From Bacillota bacterium (GTDB lineage: Bacteria; Bacillota; Dethiobacteria; DTU022), in contig JAABTH010000019.1 of assembly GCA_011389985.1 (NCBI GenBank), forward strand, positions 1 through 32,500: a stretch of DNA of 32,500 bases. Direction: 5' to 3'. Below, in pieces: positions 24,250 through 32,412 of this stretch (positions are counted from its first letter, which is position 1; the number at the start of each line of letters is the position of its first letter). Made by a program: the position numbers and the translations under genes. The notes below the pieces were generated by a model. It was not told where the DNA came from. It saw nothing but the letters and a program-made list of their open reading frames with translations, and did not search any database.

Positions 24250-26229
24250 CTAGTAGCCTTCGTCCATGTCAAGCAGTTGGTAGCATTCAGGAGGCAGTTC
24301 ACGAAGGAAAAGCGACGGGCCTTCTGATATTGCCCCGTAATTACGGTAATCTTCCCTGTATGTAGTCATGTAGAGGTATCGGCGGGCCCGGGTGGACGCC
24401 ACATAGAACAAGCGACGTTCTTCATCAAGAGTTCTGGAATCGCTCTGACCGCTTGGGAAATGGCCCTGATTCATACCGATAATGAAAACGGCATCCCACT
24501 CTTTTCCCTTGGCACTGTGAATAGTCGAAAGGGTTAGCTGACCGTCATTATATGAAGAGGCGGAAGCCGTGTCTGCAAAAACCGATTCTTCCAGGGCAAG
24601 CGATTCGAGAAAAAGATCAAGAGTTTCAAAGCGTTCAGCATAGATAGCCAATCGTTCAATACCTCTTAACCTGTCTTCATACTGATCAGGATAGTTTTGC
24701 TTTAAAATGTGATCATAATTTAAATCCATCACGGTCGTAAGTAGTTGGGGCACATGTCCCGGCCCCATCTTCTTAACGGCATCAAGTGTGCTGACAAGTG
24801 ACAACCAGCCATCTTTGCCCCTGGCCGGAGCTATATCTCCTTTCAAGGCAGCATTTAAAGGTTCAGGCTGCTGCCTGAGATTAAGCCACATTTTATCGAA
24901 TGATGCCGGCCCCAAACCCTGCTGCATGGTGGCGATTCTACGCCATGAGTTTTCATCCAAAGGGTTGTAGATAACCTTAAGATAAGCAAGCAGATCTTTG
25001 ACGTGCGCTTTCTGAAAAAATTTAACTCCACCATAGGTGCGGTAGTTTATTCCTTTACGGGCCAGTGCAAATTCAACTTCCGGTGTTAAATAGGAACTGC
25101 GATAAAGCACTGCTATATCGTTAAGAGATATACCGTTGTGTTGTATTTCCCATATATTCTGAAGAACAAATGAAGCTTCCTGGCGAGCATCATATACTTT
25201 GGCTACCAGCGGTTTTGGACCGGTCGGGTTCTTCGAAAAGAGCTTTTTGGGCAGCTGTTCCCGGTTGTAGCCAATTGAACAGTTGGCCAATTCGACAATT
25301 TCGGGAGTGCTGCGGTAATTCTGTTCCATACGAACCAGGCAACAACCGCTGTACTTCTCGGGGAAGGATAAGATATTACCAATATGGGCATAGCGAAATG
25401 CATAAATTGACTGGGCATCGTCACCAACCACGCAGATCGTCGAACTTCCTGAAAAAAGTTCAATAATGCGGGCCTGGATTACGTTTGTATCCTGGAATTC
25501 ATCAACCAGAACATGCCTGAAACGTTGGCGGTACTGCTCTCTAACTTCGGGATGATTCTCAAAAAGCTCAAGCCACTGAAGCAGCAGATCGTCAAAATCA
25601 AAGGCATTGCTTTCTCGTTTCTTTTGTTCATATTGCTCCGCCGTATTTGTAACCACCTCAAGATATTCAAGGCGGTAGGGATAATCTTCTTCCATTACAC
25701 TTTTGATTGAAAGCCCCGAATTGCGTGACTGGCTGATAATGCGACCCAGGAGCCCCCGCTTCATAATTATTTTACGTTCTTCGTCGCCTATTGACAGAGA
25801 CTTCAGAATTTGCTTAAGCAGTACCCTGCTGTCGTCTTCATCAAGGATCGTAAAGTTGGGAGTACGGCCGGCCAGGTGAGCATGGCTGCGCAAAATTCTT
25901 GCCCCAATGCTGTGAAATGTGCCGGCCCAAAGGTAATGGGGCAGAAAGCCAAGCAGGTTTTCCAGGCGATCTTTCATCTCACCTGCCGCTTTATTGGTAA
26001 AAGTTAAGAGCAGTAGTTCCTCGGGCCTGACACCACATTTAACCAGATGGGCAGCCCTGTAGATCAATGCTCTTGTTTTACCCGAACCGGGACCGGCCAA
26101 ACCAAGCAAGGCCGGATCTTCAGAAGTAGCAAATTCAAACTGGGCCTCGTTAAGTTCATTTTTAAGTGAAGCCAACCATTGAAGATCTGCATTGCTGCCA
26201 ATTGGCCCGTATAATTTATGATCACTCAT
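24250..26229 (-). CDS. UvrD/PcrA-like superfamily 1 DNA helicase
   Basis: 659 residues. Q-motif LNEAQFEFA, Walker A GPGSGKT at 46-52, motif Ia LLLLTFTNKAAGEM, TFHSIGARILRSH, motif II VLVDEFQDTN, motif III VVGDDAQSIYAFRYA, motif IV EQNYRSTPEIV, motif V STIHSAKGKEWDAVFIIGMN, motif VI EERRLFYVASTRARRYLY. These are complete SF1A helicase motifs, so it should unwind DNA 3' to 5'. It is shorter than PcrA/UvrD (about 720-750) and lacks the usual C-terminal RNA polymerase-binding tail, so it is probably a paralogue rather than the main PcrA. A nearby hairpin follows the gene. Confidence 0.9.
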   Translation of the reverse strand: MSDHKLYGPIGSNADLQWLASLKNELNEAQFEFATSEDPALLGLAGPGSGKTRALIYRAAHLVKCGVRPEELLLLTFTNKAAGEMKDRLENLLGFLPHYLWAGTFHSIGARILRSHAHLAGRTPNFTILDEDDSRVLLKQILKSLSIGDEERKIIMKRGLLGRIISQSRNSGLSIKSVMEEDYPYRLEYLEVVTNTAEQYEQKKRESNAFDFDDLLLQWLELFENHPEVREQYRQRFRHVLVDEFQDTNVIQARIIELFSGSSTICVVGDDAQSIYAFRYAHIGNILSFPEKYSGCCLVRMEQNYRSTPEIVELANCSIGYNREQLPKKLFSKNPTGPKPLVAKVYDARQEASFVLQNIWEIQHNGISLNDIAVLYRSSYLTPEVEFALARKGINYRTYGGVKFFQKAHVKDLLAYLKVIYNPLDENSWRRIATMQQGLGPASFDKMWLNLRQQPEPLNAALKGDIAPARGKDGWLSLVSTLDAVKKMGPGHVPQLLTTVMDLNYDHILKQNYPDQYEDRLRGIERLAIYAERFETLDLFLESLALEESVFADTASASSYNDGQLTLSTIHSAKGKEWDAVFIIGMNQGHFPSGQSDSRTLDEERRLFYVASTRARRYLYMTTYREDYRNYGAISEGPSLFLRELPPECYQLLDMDEGY

Positions 26230-26409
26230 TCTTAAGGATCACTCCTTAAAATAATTAACTAAGGCGGATCATAACATAAATATTTTACCACGGCCAGAGT
26301 TCAAAGCCTCTTAAAAACCTCAATTCCATCGACTGAAGCTACCATAAACCAGAATCTGTCATTAATATACAAGCAAATCCGGCGTTGGAGAAATAAGTGA
26401 CAGGAGCGT

Positions 26410-26439
26410 AAAAAAAGAATAGGAGGAAATAATCCTCCC
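26410..26439 (-). terminator. Rho-independent terminator of the rubredoxin gene
   Basis: On the minus strand GGAGGA and TCCTCC pair across a five-base loop and lead into TATTCTTTTTTT, about 35 bases past the rubredoxin stop. Confidence 0.75.
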
Positions 26440-26472
26440 ATCCTTTAAATATCAAGTTGTTATCGAGTCAGT

Positions 26473-26631
26473 TTACAGTTTGGTGAACTCATCTTTGCCA
26501 ACACCGCAAACCGGGCAAACCCAGTCATCGGGGAGATCTTCAAAAGAAGTGCCTGGAGCGATCCCTCCGTCACTGTCTCCTTCTGCCGGATCGTAAACAT
26601 AGCCGCATACCTGACATTCCCACTTGTCCAT
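26473..26631 (-). CDS. Rubredoxin
   Basis: 52 residues from the chosen ATG, which has GGGAGG nine bases upstream. The two CxxC knuckles [14 protein letters not shown] and [13 protein letters not shown] bind one iron; [16 protein letters not shown] is the conserved middle. It is a small cytoplasmic electron carrier typical of anaerobes, often serving rubrerythrin, oxygen-detoxifying flavodiiron proteins or superoxide reductase; none of these is adjacent. It is a single gene with its own promoter and terminator. Confidence 0.97.
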   Translation of the reverse strand: MDKWECQVCGYVYDPAEGDSDGGIAPGTSFEDLPDDWVCPVCGVGKDEFTKL

Positions 26632-26711
26632 GAATAATTCCTCCCTTACTATAATAATATTCTTTACTTCCGTCTCAAATAGACTGCTTCCGATATTACT
26701 AAACACTTTGA

Positions 26712-26739
26712 ATTATACCACAAATTGACGCTGCTTTAA
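26712..26739 (-). promoter_or_regulatory. Putative promoter of the rubredoxin gene
   Basis: On the minus strand an extended -10 (TGGTATAAT) with TTAAAG 16 bases upstream, about 80 bases before the start codon. Confidence 0.6.
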
Positions 26740-26882
26740 AACATCTATAAACTATTCAGTCATAAATTGCTGCAGGATATTATTCATCTCCCGTAGAAAT
26801 ATTAGAAATATTAATTGGCCATTTTAGTGATCAACTTAAATTTATTCGCAGTTAAATTGTAGAAATGAAAGGGGCAAATAAA

Positions 26883-28418
26883 ATGCTGGCCAGTGTTTCC
26901 TCATGCACAGTTTTAGGTATTAAAGGTATCCCCCTTAAAATCGAAGTTGATATCTCCGACGGACTCCCTGCATTTGACATCATTGGTTTGCCCGATGCTT
27001 CAGTCCGCGAAGCAAAAGAAAGGGTAAGAGCTGCTGTGCGCAACAGCGGCTTTGATTTTCCCTATTCCAGGATAACCGTAAATTTAGCCCCGGCCGATCT
27101 GAAAAAAGAAGGCTCTGCCTTTGATCTGGCTATTGCCGTAGCTCTTCTGGCAGCTACCGGACAGCTGCAAATAAATGATGTTCCCGATAATGCAGTTTTT
27201 GTCGGGGAGTTATCACTCGACGGCAACTTACGGGGAATAAACGGCACCCTGGCCATGACATTATCACTAAGCGAACTTAAAGATTATCAGAACTGCATAT
27301 TTTATCTGCCCCTGGCAAACAGCGCCGAGGCATCTCTTGTTAAAGGTATAAATGTGCGGGGTATTGAAACATTGACTCAACTTGCAGGACACCTGCAAAA
27401 CATTGTTGAACTACCCGCAATTAAGACTCTGCCGGGAGAGTTTGAAGATATAAAGAACTATGAACATGACTTCAGCGAAGTCAGAGGCCAGGAAACGGCC
27501 AAACGCGCTTTGGAAATAGCTGCAGCAGGCGCTCATAATGTCCTGCTTTATGGTCCGCCGGGCAGTGGTAAAACAATGCTGGCCAGGAGGATACCTTCTA
27601 TTTTGCCTTCACCAACAATGAATGAAATCCTTGAGATAACCAGAATTCACAGCGTGGCCGGGCAGCTTAAACCCGACAGCCCTCTGATGAGCAGCCGACC
27701 CTTTCGAAGCCCACATCACACTGCATCCACAGCAGGAATTATCGGCGGAGGTAAATCTCCCCGGCCGGGTGAGGTGAGCCTGGCCCATCATGGAGTGCTC
27801 TTTTTTGATGAGCTACCTGAATATAATCGGGAGGTTTTAGAAGCTTTAAGGCAGCCGTTGGAAGACAGGATAGTGACAGTTACCCGCTTGGCCGCCACAG
27901 TTACTTACCCTGCCGATTTTATGTTTATCGGTTCAATGAACCCGTGCCCCTGCGGTAACTACGGCGACCCGAGGCGTGAATGCCGCTGCAGTCCAAACCA
28001 AATATTCAGGTACCGTTCAAAACTATCCGGCCCACTAATCGACCGGTTCGACATTCAGGTGGAAGTACCCGGAATTAAGTATGAGCAGCTGCAGGAAAAG
28101 ACCATCAGTGAGAGTTCAGAAAAGATTCGAACAAGGGTTGAAGAGGCTCGTCTGCATCAGCATAAGAGATATACCCATATAAAAATAAACAATAATGCAC
28201 AGTTACGGTCACGTCATTTTGAGAAGCACTGTCAGTTAAGCCAAGAAGCACGCCAGCTGCTGCACCAGTCATTTCAAAGCCTTAAGCTATCAATGCGCGC
28301 CCACGACAGAATCATCAAAGTAGCCAGAACTATTGCCGATCTTAATAGAGCAGAGGTTATCGAGGCTAATCATATTGCCGAGGCAGTGCAGTATAGAAGT
28401 CTGGACAGGCGGGAGTAA
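26883..28418 (+). CDS. YifB/ComM family magnesium chelatase-like AAA+ ATPase
   Basis: About 511 residues from the ATG that begins MLASVSSCTVLGIKG, the usual family start, with AAAGGGG eight bases upstream; an ATG 18 bases earlier overlaps that site. The N-terminal ChlI-like domain contains VEVDIS..LPAFDIIGLPDASVREAKERV. Walker A GPPGSGKT is near residue 224, Walker B LFFDELPEYNREVLEALRQP follows, then the four-cysteine motif MNPCPCGNYGD...CRCSP, and the C-terminal lid domain with LSMRAHDRIIKVARTIADL. ComM proteins are hexameric helicases promoting branch migration in natural transformation. With dprA nearby this points to DNA uptake or recombination. Confidence 0.93.
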   Translation: MLASVSSCTVLGIKGIPLKIEVDISDGLPAFDIIGLPDASVREAKERVRAAVRNSGFDFPYSRITVNLAPADLKKEGSAFDLAIAVALLAATGQLQINDVPDNAVFVGELSLDGNLRGINGTLAMTLSLSELKDYQNCIFYLPLANSAEASLVKGINVRGIETLTQLAGHLQNIVELPAIKTLPGEFEDIKNYEHDFSEVRGQETAKRALEIAAAGAHNVLLYGPPGSGKTMLARRIPSILPSPTMNEILEITRIHSVAGQLKPDSPLMSSRPFRSPHHTASTAGIIGGGKSPRPGEVSLAHHGVLFFDELPEYNREVLEALRQPLEDRIVTVTRLAATVTYPADFMFIGSMNPCPCGNYGDPRRECRCSPNQIFRYRSKLSGPLIDRFDIQVEVPGIKYEQLQEKTISESSEKIRTRVEEARLHQHKRYTHIKINNNAQLRSRHFEKHCQLSQEARQLLHQSFQSLKLSMRAHDRIIKVARTIADLNRAEVIEANHIAEAVQYRSLDRRE

Positions 28419-28459
28419 TAATTAGAACATAAACATGCCAGCTTTTTGATTGTGTTTTA

Positions 28460-29063
28460 CTATTTGTCATTTTCCGCCCGTATAAGCTTGACCATATTGC
28501 CGAATAGTGTCTCACTGGTGACATTGGCAAATCCAGCTGTGCTAGTAAATGCTTCGGTATTCTGTGCAATCTGTTCGCCGGTAATAAGGTAAAGAGGTTC
28601 TGAAAGGGAACTGATAACTCCCTCCAATCTGCCCTGAGGTCGGACATGCTCCAGCATTAATAAAATTCCATTTGGCTTTAAAACCCTCTTAATTTCCTTT
28701 AGACCCGGCATAGGATCGGGCAATTGACAGAAAAGGAATGTAGATACAGCACTATCAAAGGTATGATCAGGAAAAGGAAGGTTTTTCACATCGGCCAGAA
28801 TAAATTCTACCTTGACCGGCTTCCCTCTTGCCTTTCTATATGCCCTCCACAGGAAGCTTTCGTTCAAATCAATGGCAGTTACATGATATTCCGAACTATA
28901 ATGGGCAATATTCAGACCGGTGCCTACCCCTGCTTCAAGTACACGTGGTCCTTTGACACCTTCCCAGAGCTGTCGACGCCATTTCTGAATGAGCAAAGAC
29001 TCAAAAGGCCTCAGGAAGAAGTCGTATAGCGCTGCCGTGAACGCAGAATCTCTAATCGCGCAT
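28460..29063 (-). CDS. Class I SAM-dependent methyltransferase with a disrupted 5' end
   Basis: The body (about 180-195 residues) contains the SAM-binding motif RVLEAGVGTGLNIAHY, the acidic loop ITAIDL-like VTAIDLNES, FILADVKNLPFPDHTFD and EIKRVLKPNGILLMLEHV, a Methyltransf_11/UbiE-type fold; the methyl acceptor is unknown. Family similarity extends upstream through LYDFFLRPFESLLIQKWRR, but that stretch has no ATG, GTG or TTG in frame. An ATG with GAAAGG five bases upstream (29061-29063) reads ATG CGC GAT TAG. Removing one T from GATTAGA joins it to the body as MRDRDSAFTAALYDFF. So either a 1-base frameshift has occurred or an ATT codon is used. A late TTG (28994-28996) would lose conserved residues. 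Confidence 0.75.
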
Positions 29064-29217
29064 CGACACCTTTCTTTGAAATATATAACTACTAATCCTG
29101 ATCTTAATTATATATTAATGTTGTGAAGCTTACAGTTCCTCCTAGAAGCTGAAATAAACTGCTGCAACCGGTCACATTTTTGGCTGAAAAACAGCCATTT
29201 AAGCTTTCGTAGCACAA

Positions 29218-29263
29218 AAGAACTGTCCCCCTGTGTACACATAAGAACCGTCCCCCTGTGTAC
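29218..29263. repeat. Two tandem copies of a 21-bp REP-like element
   Basis: AAGAACTGTCCCCCTGTGTAC and AAGAACCGTCCCCCTGTGTAC repeat with a 25-base period and one mismatch, directly after the STAS-like gene. The GTCCCC-TGTGT core resembles repeated extragenic elements seen in many Clostridia, some associated with IS200-type transposases. No transposase lies here. Confidence 0.7.
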
Positions 29264-29270
29264 TATTTAA

Positions 29271-29624
29271 TTATTTCATTAACCATCTTAATGCCATTTC
29301 TTTTTCATCAACATCAAAATGCATTATTTCCATTGGCAGAACAGCTCCAAGCTTTGATACCCACTCAGTCCACTCTTTGCCACTTACTATAGCCATCTTT
29401 TCCATTTTGTCATAATACTTGGCAAACAGTTTGAAATCAGAGAGAATTGCTTCGGCCGTTAGGCCAGAGAACTCTATAATACTGCAATACATATTTACCT
29501 TTTCTGATTCATTTAACCTTTTTTCGATTGCTTTTTCCAGGCGATCATAATCGTCTTTCGTCACCTCGCCTTTGACCTCAATTTCAAGCACCGACTTATC
29601 GACTGTTTCCATAATTTCAAGCAT
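29271..29624 (-). CDS. SpoIIAA-like (STAS/SEC14 type) small protein
   Basis: About 117 residues from ATG with AGGAGG six to seven bases upstream; a TTG one codon earlier is possible. The pattern VLEIEVKGEVTKDDYDRLEKAIEKRL, a central SGLTAEAILSDFKLFAKYYDKMEKMAIVSG and C-terminal MEIMHFDVDEKEMALRWL matches the SpoIIAA-like family (PF11964), small alpha/beta proteins of uncertain role, some of which may bind lipids. It follows the LigD polymerase gene by about 120 bases on the same strand. No link to DNA repair is implied. Confidence 0.75.
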   Translation of the reverse strand: MLEIMETVDKSVLEIEVKGEVTKDDYDRLEKAIEKRLNESEKVNMYCSIIEFSGLTAEAILSDFKLFAKYYDKMEKMAIVSGKEWTEWVSKLGAVLPMEIMHFDVDEKEMALRWLMK

Positions 29625-29746
29625 CAAATTTCCTCCTCGTAAGACTGCCTGGCAGTAGCCTTAATTTATTTTAACCTTCTCTTCTAACTTTTTTTGCATC
29701 TTTGTCATTTCTTAAACCAATAAAGCTCGGATGGAGGGCTCATAGT

Positions 29747-30628
29747 CTATTCTCCGCTCCTGATTAAAACAGCGCTGCTGTCCATTTCCTTCCAGGGGTC
29801 TTCTTTCTGCGCGAGGCGCCTGAAAACATTTTTCAAATTATACTGCTGCGCACTAACAACCTTTCCCCGCTCTATTTCATCCCAATCAAGGGGAACGGCC
29901 ACAGGAGCGTCTTTAAGAGGTCTTATGGCATAAGGGGCCACTGCTGTCTGTCCATAAGCATTTCTGGAAATATCAAGATATAAACGGTTCCCCCGTTTAT
30001 CTTTTCGCTGTTCGGTTGTAAATTCTTCCGGATTATGCGAAGCAACCTGATCAGCAGTATGCCGGGCAAATTCCCGGACTGTATCAAAATCTGGGCTGCC
30101 TTTTAGTGGGACAACCAGATGAAATCCCCGGGAACCTGTAGTCATCACAAAGGAGGGTAAATCGTATGATTGCAGAATTTTTCGCAAAGCCAGGGCTCCA
30201 TGGCAGGCAATTTTAAAGCCTTTTGTCCGGGGAGGGTCAAGATCAAATATCAGGCGATCAGGATTGTTGAGTTTTCCCTTTCGGCTGAGCCAAATATGGG
30301 GAGTTATACAACCCTGATTGGCCAGATAAACCAGATCTGCCGTCTTGGTGCAAATAATGCGGGTAGCATTGCCTCCCTCCTTTTTTTCTGCATTAACCCT
30401 TTCAAACCAATCCGGGAAATAATCGGGCATTTCCTGTTGGTAGAAACCGCTTTTATTGATCCCATCGGGAAACCGATGCATGGTAATCGGGCGATCATAA
30501 ATCAGGGGAATCATTGTACTTCCGATCCTCTGATAGTAATCAATCAGTTCACCTTTTGTTATATTAGCTTCCGGAAATATAACCTTGTCCCGGTTAGAAA
30601 TCTCTATGTCATAAGAATCTACCTTCAT
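29747..30628 (-). CDS. Stand-alone LigD-type polymerase domain (archaeo-eukaryotic primase fold)
   Basis: 293 residues covering only the polymerase domain of LigD. The start YDIEISNRDKVIFPEANITKGELIDYY is the family beginning. Catalytic aspartates lie in IFDLDPP, then VMTTGSRGFHLVVPL (nucleotide-binding) and RGNRLYLDISRNAYGQTAVAPYAIRP. It adds nucleotides, often ribonucleotides, during non-homologous end joining. The start ATG has GGGAG upstream. The 3'-phosphoesterase gene lies about 80 bases upstream in the same direction. The ATP-dependent ligase and Ku are not in the window, so the system is split or completed elsewhere. Confidence 0.9.
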   Translation of the reverse strand: MKVDSYDIEISNRDKVIFPEANITKGELIDYYQRIGSTMIPLIYDRPITMHRFPDGINKSGFYQQEMPDYFPDWFERVNAEKKEGGNATRIICTKTADLVYLANQGCITPHIWLSRKGKLNNPDRLIFDLDPPRTKGFKIACHGALALRKILQSYDLPSFVMTTGSRGFHLVVPLKGSPDFDTVREFARHTADQVASHNPEEFTTEQRKDKRGNRLYLDISRNAYGQTAVAPYAIRPLKDAPVAVPLDWDEIERGKVVSAQQYNLKNVFRRLAQKEDPWKEMDSSAVLIRSGE

Positions 30629-30706
30629 CTGATCCAGCTCCCGAATGCAATTGAATATTTAATCCTGAATAATGTATGCTCGATCTTATTGCGGTTCATT
30701 ACTGCT

Positions 30707-31309
30707 TCAGTCCACTGTTTTATCCTGTTCGATTTCTTGCAGTGTTCTTCCTGACAGGACCGATTTGTTTTCTGTGCTGGTGGGATTTCGTCGAGCATCA
30801 GCTCCTTGATCATCCATCTTGATTAAAAGCCATCGTTCATTATTTCCGCTGTCTGTTTTGATCAGGGCATAACCGCCTTTAATCTTTTCGCCCTTTAACC
30901 AAACTTCAATTTTACCGTCATCGTATGCCTGCTTCATCGAAACACCGTCATCTTCTTTTTCGGCTCGCAAATTACGGTAATAGCCATTATCCCAGACCAT
31001 CACGGTCCCGGCACCATATTCATCTTCCGGGATAACTCCTTCAAAATTTGCATAGTCAAGAGGGTGGTCTTCGGTAGGTATTGCCATCCGGCGCTCCGAA
31101 GGATCAGTAGAAGGACCTTTGGGTACAGCCCAGGATATCAGGACCCCCTCTATTTCAAGCCGTAAGTCATAGTGCAGGTTTGAGGCACTATGCTTTTGAA
31201 TAACAAATATTTTATCCCGACCTGATTCTTGTTTTTTTCCGGTGGGCTCCGGCGTTTCGGAAAAATTTCGCTTGCTTGTATAATCTTTAAGCAGTTCTTC
31301 TTTAGAAAT
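30707..31309 (-). CDS. Stand-alone LigD-type 3'-phosphoesterase domain with a non-canonical start
   Basis: About 200 residues. The phosphoesterase signatures are complete: FVIQKHSASNLHYDLRLEI, VLISWAVPKGPS, EDHPLDYANFEGVIPEDEYG and TVMVWDNGYY, with catalytic His and Asp in HYDLRLE and EDHPLDY. It removes 3'-phosphate or ribonucleotide ends before ligation. The domain begins about 45 residues upstream of the first in-frame ATG (31085-31087), which would delete the catalytic histidines. No ATG, GTG or TTG occurs between the domain start and the upstream stop. ATT codons follow AAGGGG (5-base spacing) and are the best candidates, with CTG at 31292-31294 as an alternative. A C-terminal extension is charged and low-complexity. 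Confidence 0.8.
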   Translation of the reverse strand: MSKEELLKDYTSKRNFSETPEPTGKKQESGRDKIFVIQKHSASNLHYDLRLEIEGVLISWAVPKGPSTDPSERRMAIPTEDHPLDYANFEGVIPEDEYGAGTVMVWDNGYYRNLRAEKEDDGVSMKQAYDDGKIEVWLKGEKIKGGYALIKTDSGNNERWLLIKMDDQGADARRNPTSTENKSVLSGRTLQEIEQDKTVD

Positions 31310-31391
31310 AATTACCCCTTCTTTCGAATGAAAAATATTGATGTATCCGGGTTATTTTTCAAATCCGGCGGTCATGATTTGCAAAGCTGCT

Positions 31392-31422
31392 AAAAAAAGC
31401 CCGAAGGCTTACAGGCCTCCGG
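31392..31422 (-). terminator. Rho-independent terminator (minus strand)
   Basis: An 8-bp stem (CCGGAGGC / GCCTTCGG, one G-U pair) with a 6-base loop followed by GCTTTTTTT on the minus strand. It stands upstream of the LigD-phosphoesterase gene rather than after an obvious minus-strand gene end. It may terminate the distant LOG-family transcript or act as an attenuator. Confidence 0.7.
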
Positions 31423-31601
31423 ACGATAGCTTCATTCGGTGTTTTATAGTATTGTTAAATCGCCGCTTAACAGCCTGGCCAATTATTCAAACTGGTGTTA
31501 CCATTGTAACATAACAGGCATCATTTTTGTTAAATCGGAGGGGTAGAAAGGTCCAAATATTCGGAATCAATTATGATTAGCAGCAGAAATTTAACAAGTG
31601 C

Positions 31602-31630
31602 TTGTAATTTTTAATTATTAGGAGTATGCT
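31602..31630 (+). promoter_or_regulatory. Putative sigma-A promoter of the lysine-rich protein gene
   Basis: TTGTAA and TATGCT are separated by exactly 17 bases, about 30 bases before the ATG of the small gene. Confidence 0.55.
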
Positions 31631-31659
31631 AAGCGTGTAAGCAATAGGAGGTTTTTGAG

Positions 31660-31773
31660 ATGGGAGATAAAAGCCCCAAGAACAAGGAAAAAAAGAAGAA
31701 AAAAGCGGAGAAGAAAGTTGTCGTTCCGCCCCAGACACCTGTATCTGTTGTAAATAAACCTAAAAAAGGATAG
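31660..31773 (+). CDS. 37-residue lysine-rich protein of the MGDKSPK type
   Basis: A very small basic protein beginning MGDKSPKNKEKKKKKAEKK and ending with a proline/valine-rich tail and KPKKG. It has a perfect AGGAGG eight bases upstream, its own promoter and a following terminator, so it is a real gene despite its size. Short proteins starting MGDKSPK with a poly-basic body occur in many bacteria. Their role is unknown; the charge suggests nucleic-acid or ribosome association, which is inference. Confidence 0.75.
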   Translation: MGDKSPKNKEKKKKKAEKKVVVPPQTPVSVVNKPKKG

Positions 31774-31785
31774 TTTAATCTTGTT

Positions 31786-31834
31786 AAAAAAACTTAACGT
31801 ATCGGCCTAATGGCTCAAGCTGTTAGGTTTTTTT
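31786..31834 (+). terminator. Rho-independent terminator of the lysine-rich gene
   Basis: A 13-bp stem formed by AAAAAAACTTAAC and GTTAGGTTTTTTT (one wobble pair) around a 23-base loop, ending in seven T residues. It begins 12 bases past the stop codon. It is A-T-rich and its loop is long. Confidence 0.6.
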
Positions 31835-31860
31835 ATGGCACAATGAGGCTTGGCTAAATT

Positions 31861-32331
31861 TTAACCGGTGATTGAAGAAAAAGCCCGTTCGACTGCTTCG
31901 GCCGAAGTGGCAGCAACGAACATCGAAGTTTCGATGGAATACGGCGGGGTTAAATGCCAGCTCTTGAGACCGACAACCGGTTTATTCATCTTAAGGGCCA
32001 GGGCTATTTCAGAAAGTGTGCCATATTCACCGCCAACAGCGATAACTGCATCGGCAGTACGGGCAACAATTGCGTTTCGGGCTTCACCAATACCCGTAGC
32101 TATCGCCGCTGTAAGGTGGCTGTTGCCTTCGTGGGAGCTCTCTCCGGGTAAAATTCCGAAAACCATTCCACCGGCTTCCTTCGCGCCGCGGGAAGCTGCT
32201 TCCATAACTCCTGAACCTCCCCCACAAACAACTGTTCCGCCCCTGCGGGCAATTGCAGCGCCCACTTCATAGGCTAATCTGCTTTCCTCAGCAGAACATT
32301 TGGAACCGCCAACTACCGCGATATAAATCAT
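31861..32331 (-). CDS. TIGR00725/LOG-family Rossmann-fold protein
   Basis: About 156 residues from the ATG preceded by AGGGGG seven bases upstream, giving MIYIAVVGGSKCSAEESRLA. The conserved nucleotide-binding blocks GGTVVCGGGSGVMEAASRGA, the GEARNAIVARTADAVIAVGG and GEYGTLSEIALALKMNKPVV mark the TIGR00725 (cytochrome/LOG-like, 'lysine decarboxylase' superfamily) fold shared with phosphoribohydrolases and DprA-like proteins. It likely binds a nucleotide. Its exact reaction is unknown, and it lacks the PGGxGTxxE motif of true LOG cytokinin enzymes. Confidence 0.85.
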   Translation of the reverse strand: MIYIAVVGGSKCSAEESRLAYEVGAAIARRGGTVVCGGGSGVMEAASRGAKEAGGMVFGILPGESSHEGNSHLTAAIATGIGEARNAIVARTADAVIAVGGEYGTLSEIALALKMNKPVVGLKSWHLTPPYSIETSMFVAATSAEAVERAFSSITG

Positions 32332-32412
32332 TATCATACCCCCTGCGATAATTAAACTGTCTTTAATGCCCGGTTCTGCCCAAACAATAAATGCTCTAAA
32401 ACTAAATTCCAT

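Larger units (their letters stand above)
31310..31659. other. Intergenic region between LigD-PE and the lysine-rich gene
   Basis: About 350 bases. It holds a minus-strand terminator-like hairpin, a plus-strand promoter for the small lysine-rich gene, and the ribosome binding site AGGAGG (about 31648). Nothing further is recognised. Confidence 0.6.

Noticed and set aside
29181-29196. TGGCTG/CAGCCA hairpin as a terminator for the STAS-like gene
   Set aside because: The 6-bp stem has only a weak A/T flank and no U-run in the needed direction, so termination is not supported.
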